A stretch of 64,000 nt of DNA from Microbacterium horticulturae (GTDB taxonomy: Bacteria > Actinomycetota > Actinomycetes > Actinomycetales > Microbacteriaceae): positions 744,001 through 808,000 of the forward strand of contig NZ_CP119108.1 of assembly GCF_029094505.1 (NCBI RefSeq), given 5' to 3'. Shown in pieces: positions 31,980-41,268 of the stretch; the stretch's first letter is position 1; each line of letters opens with the position of its first letter. The translations under genes and the position numbers were made by a program. Below the pieces are notes generated by a model, which worked only from the letters and a program-made list of their open reading frames with translations, made no database searches and had not been told where the DNA came from.

Positions 31980-32837
31980 GTGACACCGAAAAGCCAGAAG
32001 CACTGGACCGGAGACGTCGGAACGCTGTTGCGGGTCGGCAAGGGCTTCCGGCTCGACCGCGTCGACGCGAACGACACTCCCGGGTATGGGCGCCGCAAGC
32101 GCGACTCGATCGACGACCTCGTCGCCGGCGCCGACGAACTCAGCGAGCTGCAGGAGCGCCTGTACGCGTCCTCGGATGTGTCGGGTGCCGCGGTGCTTCT
32201 CGTGCTGCAGGCGATGGACACCGCGGGCAAGGGCGGCATCATTCGGCACGTGGTCGGCTCGGTTGACCCGCAGGGCGTGCAGCTGGCCGCGTTCAAGGCG
32301 CCGACCCCCGAGGAGCTCGCCCACGACTTTCTCTGGCGCATTCGCGGCCAGGTGCCCGAGGCGGGCAAGATCGGCGTCTTCGACCGCTCGCACTATGAGG
32401 ATGTGCTCATCGGCAAGGTGCGCGAACTGGCTCCGGCCGACGAGATCGAGCGCCGCTACGGCGCCATCAATGACTTCGAGCAGGAACTGACCGATGCCGG
32501 CGTGCGCATCGTCAAGGTGATGCTGCACATCTCGCCCGACGAGCAGCGTGACCGGCTCGAAGAGCGGCTCGACCGCCCCGACAAGCAGTGGAAGTATCAT
32601 CCGGGCGACGTGGACGAGCGGATGCTGTGGCCCGCCTACATGGATGCTTTCCAGACCGTCTTCGACCGCACCTCGACCCCGCAGGCCCCCTGGTACGTCG
32701 TGCCGGCGAACCGCAAGTGGTACGCGCGGCTGGCGGTGCAGTCGCTGCTGCTGGGCACCCTGCTCGACATCGACCCGCACTGGCCCGCGCCGACCTACGA
32801 CGTGGAGGCCGAGCGCGAGCGCCTGCTCGCCACCTGA
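31980..32837 (+). CDS. ppk2: PPK2-family polyphosphate kinase / nucleotide phosphotransferase
   Basis: Cytoplasmic P-loop kinase of 285 residues that transfers phosphate between polyphosphate and nucleotides. The Walker A-like motif is LQAMDTAGKGGIIRHV (about 76-91), Walker B-like FDRSHYEDVL (about 135-144) and the lid region RLEERLDRPDKQWKYHPGD (about 187-205) with WPAYMDAFQTVFDRTSTPQAPW. Single-domain PPK2 enzymes of this length use ADP, AMP or GDP; which class cannot be fixed here. It stands alone between menD and the convergent ctaB. Confidence 0.93.
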   Translation: MTPKSQKHWTGDVGTLLRVGKGFRLDRVDANDTPGYGRRKRDSIDDLVAGADELSELQERLYASSDVSGAAVLLVLQAMDTAGKGGIIRHVVGSVDPQGVQLAAFKAPTPEELAHDFLWRIRGQVPEAGKIGVFDRSHYEDVLIGKVRELAPADEIERRYGAINDFEQELTDAGVRIVKVMLHISPDEQRDRLEERLDRPDKQWKYHPGDVDERMLWPAYMDAFQTVFDRTSTPQAPWYVVPANRKWYARLAVQSLLLGTLLDIDPHWPAPTYDVEAERERLLAT

Positions 32838-32856
32838 CGGCGCCGCGACTCCGGGG

Positions 32857-33798
32857 TCAGGGCAGGAACGGCCCGACCGAGACCATCACGCACAGCGCGA
32901 GGATGATCACCATCGATGCCCGGAACATCTTGTGCGACCACGCGACGACGTCGCTCGTGCGCAGCCCGACGACCGCCAACGCGATCCAGGCGAGACCGAG
33001 CAGGCCCGTCACGACGGTGTATGTCCAGCCGACGAAGCCGAAGGCCGGCAGCAGCATCGACGAGGCGACGTACAGCACCGTGTAGACGAGGATCTCCCAC
33101 GTCGTGCGACGGGTGCCGCGCACCACGCTGATCACCGGGACGCCCGCGCGCGCATACTCTTCGCGGCGGTAGATGGCGATGGCGTAGAACTCCGGCTCCT
33201 GCCAGAAGAACACCATGAGGAACACCGCGAGCGCGGCCATGTCGAAGCGGCCGGATGCCGCCAGATACCCGCCGAGGATGGGCGCCGCGCCCGAGATCGA
33301 GCCCACCAGGGTGCCGTGCACCGACATGCGCTTGGAGAGCGCGCCGTAGAACCACACGTAGACGATGAAGCCGCCGACGCCGGTGGCCACGACCAGCCAG
33401 TTCGTCGTCGCGATCAGCAGCGCCACGCCCAGCACGCCCAGCACGACCGAGAAGATCGTCGCGGGCGTCTTGCCGATGGCTCCGGTGACGGTCGCGCGGG
33501 TGCTCGTGCGCTGCATGAGCGTGTCGATGTCGCGGTCGAGCACGTTGTTGAGCACGCACGCCGAGGCGATGACCAGGGTGCTGCCGACGACGACGCCGAC
33601 GAAGACACGCCAGTCGAACCCGAAGGCCGCGGAGGCGAGGAAGTACCCGGCGAACGTCGTGAGGACGTTGCCGTAGAGCACTCCCGGCTTGGTCAGGGAG
33701 TAGTAACGGGTGATGGTGCTCAGAACGCCCGGGCGCACGGCCCGTGCCGCCAAGGCGGCGTCGCGTCCGAGGCGAGGCGACGTGCCGCTGTGGCTCAT
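32857..33798 (-). CDS. ctaB: Protohaem IX farnesyltransferase (haem O synthase)
   Basis: UbiA-family membrane enzyme that farnesylates haem B to haem O for cytochrome oxidases, 313 residues. YYSLTKPGVLYGN (about 31-43) and the Asp-rich NNVLDRDIDTLMQRTSTR (about 84-101) are diagnostic, as is KRMSVHGTLVGSISGAAP (about 152-169). About nine helices. The ATG at 33798 has GAGGAG 6 bases upstream and a TAGAAT box (33831-33836) about 32 bases upstream, so this gene is leadered. It is convergent with ppk2. Confidence 0.94.
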   Translation of the reverse strand: MSHSGTSPRLGRDAALAARAVRPGVLSTITRYYSLTKPGVLYGNVLTTFAGYFLASAAFGFDWRVFVGVVVGSTLVIASACVLNNVLDRDIDTLMQRTSTRATVTGAIGKTPATIFSVVLGVLGVALLIATTNWLVVATGVGGFIVYVWFYGALSKRMSVHGTLVGSISGAAPILGGYLAASGRFDMAALAVFLMVFFWQEPEFYAIAIYRREEYARAGVPVISVVRGTRRTTWEILVYTVLYVASSMLLPAFGFVGWTYTVVTGLLGLAWIALAVVGLRTSDVVAWSHKMFRASMVIILALCVMVSVGPFLP

Positions 33799-33830
33799 GG
33801 CTCCTCAATCGGCCTGGACTTACGTCTCCC

Positions 33831-33836
33831 ATTCTA
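33831..33836 (-). promoter_or_regulatory. -10 box TAGAAT of ctaB
   Basis: On the minus strand TAGAAT lies 32 bases before the ctaB ATG; a leader of about 26 bases with a GAGGAG ribosome site follows. Confidence 0.5.
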
Positions 33837-33865
33837 CGGGACGCGACGTGCCGCCCGGCCCGTGC

Positions 33866-35131
33866 TCAGGCCAGGGCGTCGACGATCGGCCGGAACTTGA
33901 CCCGCGTCTCCAGCAGCTCGGTCTCCGGATCGCTGCCTGCGACGATGCCGGCGCCCGCGTGGGCGGCGACCGGGATCACCCCGCCGACGGCCTCGGCCTC
34001 GAACTGGGCGCAGCGCAGGGCTATCGCCCACTCGCCGTCGCCCGAGTCGTCGATCCAGCCCACCGGTCCCGCGTAGCGCCGCCGATCGAACGGCTCGATG
34101 CGGCGGATCGCCTCGATTGCCGCGGCCGTCGGGGTGCCCGCGACCGCGGCGGTGGGGTGCAGCGCCGAGACGAGGTCGAGCGAGGTAGACCCGTCCGACA
34201 GGGTTCCGGCGACATCGGTGGCCAGGTGCCACACGTTCGGCAGCTCGAGGGTGAACGGCGCGTCGTCGGCCGACAGCATCGTCGTGTGTGGGCTGAGCGC
34301 CTCGATGACGCTGTGCACCGCGTACGAGTGCTCGTCGAGGTTCTTGGCGCTGGCGGCGAGAGCGGCCCGGGCCGCGGCATCCTCGTCCGCATCCGCACCG
34401 CGCCCGAACGTCCCGGCGAGCACGCGCGCCGTGACGCGACCGCGCCGGGCGGTGACGAGCGTCTCGGGGCTCGCGCCGACCAGGCCGTCGACGGCGAACG
34501 TCCAGGTGTCGGGGTAGCCCGCGGACAGCTCATGCGGCAGGCGACGCAGATCGGACCCCTCGGGGATCGTCCCGACGATGTCGCGGGCCAGCACGACCTT
34601 GCCGACCTCGCCGTCGGCGATGGCCTCGAGCCCGGCCCGCACAGCCGCCTCGTATCCGTCGGGGTCGAGCGCTCCCGGACCCAGGGTCGCCGACCAGTAC
34701 GGTCCGTAGGAGATCGGCCGGACCGCGGCATCCTCGTCCTTGTCATCGTGGACGTGGATGCTGGTGGCCCAGGTGTGCCCGTCGCGCCGGCCGATCACCA
34801 GCGACGGCACGATGATCGAGCTCGCCGCGGCCGAGCGCTCATCGAAGGTCAGGGCGCCGAACCCGATGAGGCCGGTGCCCGGCAGCTGCACCTCGTCGTC
34901 GATCTCGGCATCGGCGCAGAGCGCCGTCCAGGCGCGTGCCAGCGCGGCGGTGCGGGGCTCGGACGACGAGGCGTCGACATCCAGTCGCAGCACGACGCCG
35001 CGCCCCACCATGCCCTCGCCACGACGCAGCCAGACCAGCGGGGTCGTCGGGTCGGTGTATTCGAGCAGGTCGTCGACGGGGTCGATCTCGCGCGTGTGCA
35101 CGCGCAAGCGGGCAGGGGCGGATCCGGTCAC
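33866..35131 (-). CDS. menF: Isochorismate synthase
   Basis: Chorismate-utilising enzyme that makes isochorismate, the entry to menaquinone synthesis. The 421-residue protein shows GEVGKVVLARDIVGT (about 181-195), GLVGASPETLVTARRGRV (about 222-239), VLAGTFGRG, LHPTAAVAGTPTAAAI (about 330-345), RRRYAGPVGWIDDSGDGEWA (about 358-377) and the ending AGAGIVAGSDPETELLET, all standard for MenF/EntC. It is the first enzyme of the set, before MenD. The GTG at 35131 follows a TAGGCT box by 6 bases. Confidence 0.94.
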   Translation of the reverse strand: MTGSAPARLRVHTREIDPVDDLLEYTDPTTPLVWLRRGEGMVGRGVVLRLDVDASSSEPRTAALARAWTALCADAEIDDEVQLPGTGLIGFGALTFDERSAAASSIIVPSLVIGRRDGHTWATSIHVHDDKDEDAAVRPISYGPYWSATLGPGALDPDGYEAAVRAGLEAIADGEVGKVVLARDIVGTIPEGSDLRRLPHELSAGYPDTWTFAVDGLVGASPETLVTARRGRVTARVLAGTFGRGADADEDAAARAALAASAKNLDEHSYAVHSVIEALSPHTTMLSADDAPFTLELPNVWHLATDVAGTLSDGSTSLDLVSALHPTAAVAGTPTAAAIEAIRRIEPFDRRRYAGPVGWIDDSGDGEWAIALRCAQFEAEAVGGVIPVAAHAGAGIVAGSDPETELLETRVKFRPIVDALA

Positions 35132-35137
35132 GATCCC

Positions 35138-35143
35138 AGCCTA
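35138..35143 (-). promoter_or_regulatory. -10 box TAGGCT of leaderless menF
   Basis: On the minus strand TAGGCT ends 6 bases before the GTG at 35131. Confidence 0.6.
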
Positions 35144-35171
35144 TTCCGGCTCGCGGCCGGCTCTCGCGGAG

Positions 35172-35177
35172 TAGCGT
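35172..35177 (+). promoter_or_regulatory. -10 box TAGCGT of the DUF402 gene
   Basis: TAGCGT ends 7 bases before the GTG at 35185. Confidence 0.5.
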
Positions 35178-35184
35178 CGGGTGA

Positions 35185-35742
35185 GTGACGCCGCCGAACC
35201 GCCCCGAGCCGGGCACCCGCCTCACCTTCCGTTGGCGCAAGTGGGACGGCTCGCCGCACTGGGAGCACGACGGCGTCTACCTCGGCTCGGACGAGCAGGG
35301 CGACTGGATCGGACAGCCCGCGGGATGGCACAGCCACCGGCCCGGGCGGCAGTTCACGGCCGAGTCGCCGAATGTGACCCTCATCACGGGTGACCCGACC
35401 TGGGCGGGCACGTTCTACGGCGGCATGCACCCGCGCCAGGTGCGCATCTACATCGACATCGCGTGGGACGTGCAGTGGACCGACGCCGAGCCCACCGCGA
35501 TCGACATGGACCTCGATGTCATCCGCTGCGACGACGAGCGCGGCATCTGGATCGACGACGAAGACGAGTGGGACGAGCACCGCGCGCGCTACGGCTACCC
35601 GGCCGAGGTCCAAGACGTGCTCACGGCCAAAGCCGCCGAGCTGAAAGCGCAGGTCACCGCGCAGAGCGCCCCCTTCGACGACGCGACGGCGCAGCGGTGG
35701 CTCGCCCGGCTGGCCATGCTGCACTCAGACAGCCCGGCCTAG
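35185..35742 (+). CDS. DUF402-family protein (FomD-like nucleotide phosphohydrolase fold)
   Basis: A 185-residue protein with the DUF402 barrel: FRWRKWDGSPHWEHDGVYL (about 15-33), then RIYIDIAWDVQWTD (about 88-101) and the acidic metal-binding run DMDLDVIRCDDERGIWIDDE (about 107-126). Family members characterised elsewhere hydrolyse nucleoside diphosphates or nucleotidyl esters with divalent metals; the substrate here is not known. It stands between menF and menG with its own -10 box, so a menaquinone link is not implied. Confidence 0.82.
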   Translation: MTPPNRPEPGTRLTFRWRKWDGSPHWEHDGVYLGSDEQGDWIGQPAGWHSHRPGRQFTAESPNVTLITGDPTWAGTFYGGMHPRQVRIYIDIAWDVQWTDAEPTAIDMDLDVIRCDDERGIWIDDEDEWDEHRARYGYPAEVQDVLTAKAAELKAQVTAQSAPFDDATAQRWLARLAMLHSDSPA

Positions 35743-35745
35743 ACT
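35740..35745 (+). promoter_or_regulatory. -10 box TAGACT of leaderless menG
   Basis: TAGACT overlaps the preceding stop codon and ends 6 bases before the GTG at 35752. Confidence 0.6.
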
Positions 35746-35751
35746 CGACGG

Positions 35752-36504
35752 GTGAGCACCGAGCCCTCTGAGCCCATGAGCACCGAGCACAATCGCGCCG
35801 ATCTCGGCAAAGACCCCGCCCGGGTCAGCGGCATGTTCGACCAGGTCGCCGGCGGTTACGACCGCACGAACACCGTGCTCAGCCTCGGCAACGACAAACT
35901 GTGGCGGGTGGCCACGACCCGCGCGGTCGCTCCGCGGCCCGGTCAGCGCATCCTGGATCTTGCCGCCGGCACCGGCGCCAGCTCGGTGAGTCTCGCGCGC
36001 AGTGGCGCCGAGGTGGTCGCCGCCGACTTCTCGCCCGGCATGATCGCCGAGGGCAGGCGCCGGCATGGCGGCATCCCGAATCTCACCTTCGAGCAGGCCG
36101 ACGCGACGGCTCTGCCGTTCGACGACGACGCGTTCGACACCGTCACGATCTCGTTCGGCCTGCGCAATGTCGTCGAGCCGAAGAAGGCGCTCGCCGAGAT
36201 GCGTCGCGTCACCAAGCCCGGCGGCCGGCTCGTGATCTGCGAGTTCTCGCACCCGACCTCGAAGGCGTTCGCGGGGCTGTACGGCTTCTACAACAACCGA
36301 GTGCTGCCGCTGGCGGCCAAAGTCGTGAGCACGAACGCCGACGCGTACGACTACCTCAACGAGTCGATCCGCGACTGGCCCGACCAGCCGACGCTGGCGA
36401 GCTGGATGCGGCAGGCCGGCTGGAGCGAGGTCGCCTGGCGCAACCTCACGTTCGGCATCGTGGCTCTCCATCGTGCAATCAACCCGTCGTCCGAGCCCAG
36501 GTAG
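35752..36504 (+). CDS. menG: Demethylmenaquinone methyltransferase
   Basis: SAM-dependent methyltransferase of the UbiE/MenG family, 250 residues, that methylates demethylmenaquinone in the last step of the pathway. Markers are [13 protein letters not shown] (about 28-40), the SAM motif [16 protein letters not shown] (about 67-82), [13 protein letters not shown] (about 128-140), and [17 protein letters not shown] (about 158-174). The GTG at 35752 is set by its -10 box; ATG 35776 is an alternative 8 codons later. The polyprenyl synthase gene follows after 10 bases with its own box. Confidence 0.95.
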   Translation: MSTEPSEPMSTEHNRADLGKDPARVSGMFDQVAGGYDRTNTVLSLGNDKLWRVATTRAVAPRPGQRILDLAAGTGASSVSLARSGAEVVAADFSPGMIAEGRRRHGGIPNLTFEQADATALPFDDDAFDTVTISFGLRNVVEPKKALAEMRRVTKPGGRLVICEFSHPTSKAFAGLYGFYNNRVLPLAAKVVSTNADAYDYLNESIRDWPDQPTLASWMRQAGWSEVAWRNLTFGIVALHRAINPSSEPR

Positions 36505-36507
36505 GCT
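36502..36507 (+). promoter_or_regulatory. -10 box TAGGCT of the polyprenyl synthase gene
   Basis: TAGGCT overlaps the menG stop and ends 7 bases before the GTG at 36515. Confidence 0.6.
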
Positions 36508-36514
36508 GGACCGC

Positions 36515-37576
36515 GTGACAGGTCGTCCCTTCGTGCCGGGTTCGCGCGTGGCGAGCCGCCTCGGCCTCACAGAACGGGTCTTCGCCGGTGCGAGGTCCCG
36601 CAGGCTGCTGCGCACCGTCGAAGACGGTCTCGCGCGCGTCGAAGAAGATCTCGCCCGCGAACTGCGGATGACCGATCCGCTCGTCGACGCGACCAGCCGC
36701 TACCTCTACGAAGCCGGCGGCAAGCGCGTCCGACCCATGCTCGTGCTGCTGACCTGCCAGCTCGGTGACGGGGTCGGTCCCGAGGTCGTGCAGGCGGCCA
36801 CCGCGCTCGAACTCACCCACCTCGGCTCGCTCTACCACGACGACGTCATGGACGACGCGGACGTGCGCCGCGGCGTTCCTGCCGCCCAGGCGGTGTGGGG
36901 CAACAACATCGCGATCCTCACCGGCGACCTGCTGTTCGCCCGCGCCAGCCAGATCATGGCGCGGCTCGGCGAAGGCGCCATCCGGCTGCAGGCGAACACC
37001 TTCGAGCGCCTCGTACTCGGACAGATGCACGAGACCATCGGCGCGCAGCCCGGCGACGACCCGGTGGAGTTCTACCTGCAGGTACTCAAAGACAAGACCG
37101 GCTCGCTGATCGCCGCGGCCGCGCAGTCGGGGATCATCTTCAGCAACGCGCCCGTCGAGTACCGGCAGCCCATGTACGACTTCGGCGAGAAGGCCGGCGT
37201 CGCCTTCCAGCTGCTCGATGACGTCATCGACCTCAGCGACGACCCCGGCGAGACCGGCAAGGTTCCCGGCACCGACCTGCGCGCGGGCGTGCCGACCATG
37301 CCGTACCTGCTGCTGGGGGAGCGGGAGGATGCCGCATCCGCCGCCCTGCGCACGCGGATCGACGACGGCGTCGCCGAGATCGCCGGAGGCGCCGACCCGT
37401 CGATCCTCGACGGCGCGCTGGCGGCGCTGCGCGACCACGACGCGACCGCGCAGACCCGGCGCCTGGCGCACGACTGGTCGCGCGACGCGATCGCCTCCCT
37501 CGACCCGGTGCCCGACGGCCCGGTGCGCGATGGACTCGTGCGCTTCGCCGAGGCCGTCGCCGACCGCAGCAGCTGA
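36515..37576 (+). CDS. Long-chain polyprenyl diphosphate synthase
   Basis: Trans-prenyltransferase of 353 residues. The first Asp-rich motif DDVMD is at 109-113 and the second DDVID at 235-239; GGKRVRP (68-74) binds the homoallylic diphosphate. The residues before the first motif (THLGSLYH) are small or medium, allowing a long product. Its place right after menG suggests it makes the menaquinone side chain, and it is an all-trans chain-length enzyme rather than a decaprenyl cis type. Chain length cannot be fixed by eye. Isopentenyl units may come from the mevalonate route at the window's right end. Confidence 0.93.
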   Translation: MTGRPFVPGSRVASRLGLTERVFAGARSRRLLRTVEDGLARVEEDLARELRMTDPLVDATSRYLYEAGGKRVRPMLVLLTCQLGDGVGPEVVQAATALELTHLGSLYHDDVMDDADVRRGVPAAQAVWGNNIAILTGDLLFARASQIMARLGEGAIRLQANTFERLVLGQMHETIGAQPGDDPVEFYLQVLKDKTGSLIAAAAQSGIIFSNAPVEYRQPMYDFGEKAGVAFQLLDDVIDLSDDPGETGKVPGTDLRAGVPTMPYLLLGEREDAASAALRTRIDDGVAEIAGGADPSILDGALAALRDHDATAQTRRLAHDWSRDAIASLDPVPDGPVRDGLVRFAEAVADRSS

Positions 37577-37640
37577 CCGCCGCGGCCGCGTCGCCGCGCT
37601 CATCGTCCGCGCCGCGGCATCCGCTCTCGGAAAGGACCTC

Positions 37641-39011
37641 ATGACCACGCTCCGTCTCGCCATCGTCGGCGCCGGCCCCGCCGGCATCTACGCCGCCGAC
37701 AACCTGCTGAAGGCCGAGCGCAAGTTCGACGTGTCGATCGATCTGTTCGACCGCCTGCCCGCCCCGTACGGGCTCGTCCGCTACGGCGTGGCACCCGACC
37801 ACCCGCGCATCAAGGGCATCATCACGGCGCTGCGCGACACGCTCGACCGCGGCGACATCCGCATCTTCGGGAATGTCGAGTTCGGCACCGACCTGACCCT
37901 CGATGACCTGCGCGAGCACTACAACGCGGTCGTCTTCGCGACCGGATCGCACCGCGACGCTCCGCTCGACGTGCCGGGCGTCGACGCCGCAGGATCCTAC
38001 GGCGCGGCAGATTTCGTCAGCTGGTACGACGGGCACCCCGATGTGCCGCGCGAGTGGCCGCTGGACGCGTCGTCGGTCGCCGTCATCGGCAACGGCAACG
38101 TGGCGCTGGACGTCGCCCGCATGCTGGCCAAGCACGTCGAAGACCTCGTGCCCACCGAGATCCCGCAGAACGTCCACGAGGGGCTCGCCGCCTCGCAGAT
38201 CACCGATGTGCACGTGTTCGGCCGGCGCGGGCCGACACAGGTGAAGTTCACGCCGCTCGAACTGCGTGAACTGGGCGAGCTGCGCGACGTCGACATGGTC
38301 CTGAACGACGAGGACTTCGACTACGACGAGGCCCAGAAGCAGGCCGTCGCCACGAACAAGCAGGTGCTGGTCATCGACCGCATCCTGCAGTCGTGGCGCA
38401 AGCGCGCAGCCGAAGAGGGTCGGGCGCCTGCCTCGCGCCGCCTGCACCTGCATTTCTTCGCCCGCCCGGTCGAAGTGAAGCGGGATGCCGCGGGCCGCGT
38501 CAGCGCGTTCGTGTACGAGCGCACGCGGCCCGACGGGCAGGGCGGTGTCGTCGGCACCGGAGAGCTGCGCGAGGTCGCGGTGCAGCAGCTCTACCGGGCG
38601 ATCGGCTACTTCGGCAGCCCGCTGCCGGGCGTCCCGTTCGACAAGCGGCACGGCATCATCCCGAACCGCGAGGGCCGCGTGCTGCACAAGGACTCGAACG
38701 AGTACGTGCCCGGGCTGTACGCGACCGGATGGGTCAAGCGGGGACCTGTGGGCCTCATCGGCCACACCAAGTCCGACGCGATGGAGACGGTCCGCAATCT
38801 CATCAACGACCAGGCGTTCTGGTGGCACCCCGCTCACCCCGAAGAGAGCGCGATCCCCGCTCTGCTCGCCTCGCGCGACGTGAAGTGGACCGACCTCGAC
38901 GGCTGGCACCGTCTCGACGCGCACGAGATCGCCCTGGGTGAGCCGCACGAGCGCGCGCGCATCAAGGTGGTGCCGCGCGACGAGATGGTGCGCATCTCCC
39001 GCGGCGAATGA
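37641..39011 (+). CDS. Ferredoxin/adrenodoxin-type NADP+ reductase (FprA-like flavoprotein)
   Basis: A 456-residue FAD enzyme moving electrons between NADPH and ferredoxin. FAD site VGAGPAGIYAADNLLK (about 9-24), the RYGVAPDHPRIKGI segment (about 48-61) typical of adrenodoxin reductase, NADP site VIGNGNVALDVARML (about 150-164), and GWVKRGPVGLIGHTKSDA (about 370-387) are all present. The ATG at 37641 has AAAGGA 5 bases upstream. It ends overlapping the MFS gene as ATGA. Mycobacterial FprA is the closest known model. Partner ferredoxin is not in the window. Confidence 0.94.
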   Translation: MTTLRLAIVGAGPAGIYAADNLLKAERKFDVSIDLFDRLPAPYGLVRYGVAPDHPRIKGIITALRDTLDRGDIRIFGNVEFGTDLTLDDLREHYNAVVFATGSHRDAPLDVPGVDAAGSYGAADFVSWYDGHPDVPREWPLDASSVAVIGNGNVALDVARMLAKHVEDLVPTEIPQNVHEGLAASQITDVHVFGRRGPTQVKFTPLELRELGELRDVDMVLNDEDFDYDEAQKQAVATNKQVLVIDRILQSWRKRAAEEGRAPASRRLHLHFFARPVEVKRDAAGRVSAFVYERTRPDGQGGVVGTGELREVAVQQLYRAIGYFGSPLPGVPFDKRHGIIPNREGRVLHKDSNEYVPGLYATGWVKRGPVGLIGHTKSDAMETVRNLINDQAFWWHPAHPEESAIPALLASRDVKWTDLDGWHRLDAHEIALGEPHERARIKVVPRDEMVRISRGE

Positions 39012-40192
39012 CCGCGCGCAGACTCACGCCGTGGCTGCTGGCCACGCTCGGGTTCCTGGCCGGGGTCGGTCCGTTCGCGACCGACATGTACCTCGCGTCG
39101 TTCACCGACATAGCGCGTGACCTCGGCGGCACGCCGGCAACGGTGCAGCTGACGCTCACGGCGTTTCTGCTCGGCATCGGCGCCGGCCAGCTCGTGCTGG
39201 GGCCCGTCTCCGATCGGTACGGGCGGCGTCCGGTGCTCGTGGCTTCGCTCGCGGTGTTCGCGGCCTCGAGTATCGCGCTGGTGTTCTCGCCGACGTTGGC
39301 GGTGTTCATCGCGCTGCGTCTCGTGCAGGGGATCTCGGGAGCCGCCGGCATCGTCGTCTCACGCGCCGTGGCCGTGGACCTCAGCGAGGATGACACCGCC
39401 GTGCGCGCCCTGAGCCTCATGGCGATGGTGGGCGGTCTCGGTCCGCTGATAGCCCCGCCCATCGGCGGCGCGATCGCCGAGCTGGCGAATTGGCAGGTCG
39501 TGCTGGGTGTGCTGGCCGCGATCGCGGTCGTCATGCTCGCGCTCGGGGCGCTCGTCGTGCCCGAGTCGCTGCCGCCCGAACAGCGCCATACCGGAGGGTT
39601 CGCGGCCCTTGCGGCCCGGTTCCGCGCGTTGCTGACGGATCGGGCGTTCGTGGGTGGCACGCTCGCTTTCGCGACCGGCTTCGGTGCGATGATGGCCTAC
39701 ATCTCGGCGTCCCCGTTCGTTGGGCAGGTCGTGCTGCGGATGAGCCCGTTCGCCTACGCACTCGCGTTCGCCGCGGGGGCGCTCGCGCTCGTGCTGTCGA
39801 ACTCGCTCAACGCGCGCATCGCGCCCCGTGTCGGGCCGGGACGGATGCTGGTCCTCGGTGTCGTCATGATCGCGGCATCCGCTCTCGCTCTCACGGTGCT
39901 GGCGAGCACCTCGAGCCTGCAGATCGGGTCGTTCATCGCGTGCGCATTCGTCCTCACCGGCGGCACCGGGTTCACGATGTCGAACGCCTCGGCGCTCGCG
40001 CTGGCTCGCGCCGACGAGGCACGCGGCTCCGGGGCGGCGCTGCTCGGGGCCGCGCAGTTCCTGGTCGGGGCCGTGGTCTCGCCGGTGGTCGGACTGTGGG
40101 GCGAGCACACGGCGCTGCCGATGGCGGTGGTGGCGCTGGTGTTCGCAGCGCTGGCGTTCGGCGCCGCGGTGTGGACGGTACGCGCGCGCTGA
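39008..40192 (+). CDS. MFS drug exporter of the Bcr/CflA family
   Basis: A 394-residue, 12-helix proton antiporter. GPFATDMYLASFTDIARDLG near 18-37 is the Bcr/CflA hallmark with its Asp in helix 1, and GPVSDRYGRRPVLV (about 65-78) is the MFS loop 2-3 motif. Such proteins expel bicyclomycin, chloramphenicol or sulfonamides; here the substrate is unknown. Its start overlaps the reductase stop by 4 bases, so the two share a transcript, although no functional link is obvious. Confidence 0.92.
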   Translation: MTARRLTPWLLATLGFLAGVGPFATDMYLASFTDIARDLGGTPATVQLTLTAFLLGIGAGQLVLGPVSDRYGRRPVLVASLAVFAASSIALVFSPTLAVFIALRLVQGISGAAGIVVSRAVAVDLSEDDTAVRALSLMAMVGGLGPLIAPPIGGAIAELANWQVVLGVLAAIAVVMLALGALVVPESLPPEQRHTGGFAALAARFRALLTDRAFVGGTLAFATGFGAMMAYISASPFVGQVVLRMSPFAYALAFAAGALALVLSNSLNARIAPRVGPGRMLVLGVVMIAASALALTVLASTSSLQIGSFIACAFVLTGGTGFTMSNASALALARADEARGSGAALLGAAQFLVGAVVSPVVGLWGEHTALPMAVVALVFAALAFGAAVWTVRAR

Positions 40193-40201
40193 CCGCGCCC
40201 C

Positions 40202-40207
40202 TACGCT
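40202..40207 (+). promoter_or_regulatory. -10 box TACGCT of the alpha/beta hydrolase gene
   Basis: TACGCT ends 6 bases before the ATG at 40214. Confidence 0.55.
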
Positions 40208-40213
40208 GGGGAC

Positions 40214-41197
40214 ATGAACGACTGGCAGCCCGACCTCCTCGGTCCGCCGTTCGAACAGCTCACGCTGCCGCTGGGTGCCGATGACCAGGGCCCCGTCGTG
40301 GCGACACTCGTGCGCAGCATCCCGCGCCGCGCTCTGCGCCGGCTGCCTTTGGCCGGCGTCGACGTCTTGTCGGTGCACGGCTGGTCGGACTACTTCTTCC
40401 AGCCCCAGCTGGCCCAGTTCTTCACCGCGCGCGGCGCGCGGTTCCATGCGCTTGACCTGCGCAAGTACGGGCGCAGCCTGCGACCCGGACAGACGCCCGG
40501 CGACATCAGCCGGCTCGACGAGTACGACGTCGACATCGAAGCCGCGCTGGAAGCCATGGGGCAGGGGGTGGATGCCGCGGGTCCGCGACATCTGGTGCTG
40601 CTGGGCCACTCCACCGGTGGCCTCGTCCTGTCGCTGTGGGCATCGCGGCATCCGGGCCGCGCGGCGGCGCTCGTGCTGAACAGCCCGTGGCTCGAGCTGC
40701 AGCTCGGCGCGATCGGACGCAACGCCGTCACGCCTCTGGTCAATGCGCGGGCGCGCATCGACCCGCGTGGACTTGCCCCGGTGGTCGATTTCGGCTTCTA
40801 CACACGAGCGCAGCACGAGGTCGGTGCGCTGCCCGTGGCCGGCTATCGGGAAGACTGGCGCCCCGCCCGCGGATTCCGCGTGCATGCGGGGTGGCTGGCG
40901 GCGATCCTCGAGGGGCATCGGCGGGTGCGTGCGGGGCTCGACATCGCGTGTCCGGTGCTCGTGCTGATGTCGGCGCGGTCGACACCGGCGCTGACCTGGT
41001 CCGAGCAGATGGCGAGCACCGATTCAGTGCTGGTCGTCGATGACATAGCAGAGGCTGCGACCCGCTTGGGCAAGCTCGTGACGCTCGCGCGCATCGACGG
41101 CGCGATCCACGACATCTTCCTGTCGACGGTCACGCCACGGGCCGATGCCTACGCGGTGCTCGATGACTGGCTTGTGTGCGGCCTTCACGTGCGCTGA
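40214..41197 (+). CDS. Alpha/beta hydrolase (serine esterase/lysophospholipase-like)
   Basis: A 327-residue hydrolase. The nucleophile elbow is LLGHSTGGLVLSLW (about 136-149) with Ser in GHSTGG. The oxyanion region is VDVLSVHGWSDYFFQP (about 48-63), and RFHALDLRKYGRSLRPGQ (about 76-93) is the strand after it. The catalytic Asp is probably within VLVLMSARSTPALTW or nearby, and the His in IDGAIHDIFLS (about 295-305). The pattern is close to the serine aminopeptidase S33 / lysophospholipase group. Natural substrate unknown. The gene is leaderless and alone. Confidence 0.88.
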   Translation: MNDWQPDLLGPPFEQLTLPLGADDQGPVVATLVRSIPRRALRRLPLAGVDVLSVHGWSDYFFQPQLAQFFTARGARFHALDLRKYGRSLRPGQTPGDISRLDEYDVDIEAALEAMGQGVDAAGPRHLVLLGHSTGGLVLSLWASRHPGRAAALVLNSPWLELQLGAIGRNAVTPLVNARARIDPRGLAPVVDFGFYTRAQHEVGALPVAGYREDWRPARGFRVHAGWLAAILEGHRRVRAGLDIACPVLVLMSARSTPALTWSEQMASTDSVLVVDDIAEAATRLGKLVTLARIDGAIHDIFLSTVTPRADAYAVLDDWLVCGLHVR

Positions 41198-41255
41198 GCG
41201 AGATCTTCGAACCTGCGCGCCGAACTCGATCTCTGGCACGAACTGATCTACCGTT

Positions 41256-41268
41256 GACAATGGTTGTC
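41256..41268. promoter_or_regulatory. Fur/Zur-like palindrome GACAA-TGG-TTGTC
   Basis: A perfect 5-3-5 palindrome in an AT-richer patch; TTGACA (41254-41259) also overlaps it and could be a -35 element. The pattern resembles Fur-family boxes such as the Zur box, but this is a resemblance only. Confidence 0.4.

Noticed and set aside
30909..32780. 623-codon minus-strand frame across menD and ppk2
   Set aside because: Both plus-strand genes carry complete catalytic motifs; the antisense frame has none.
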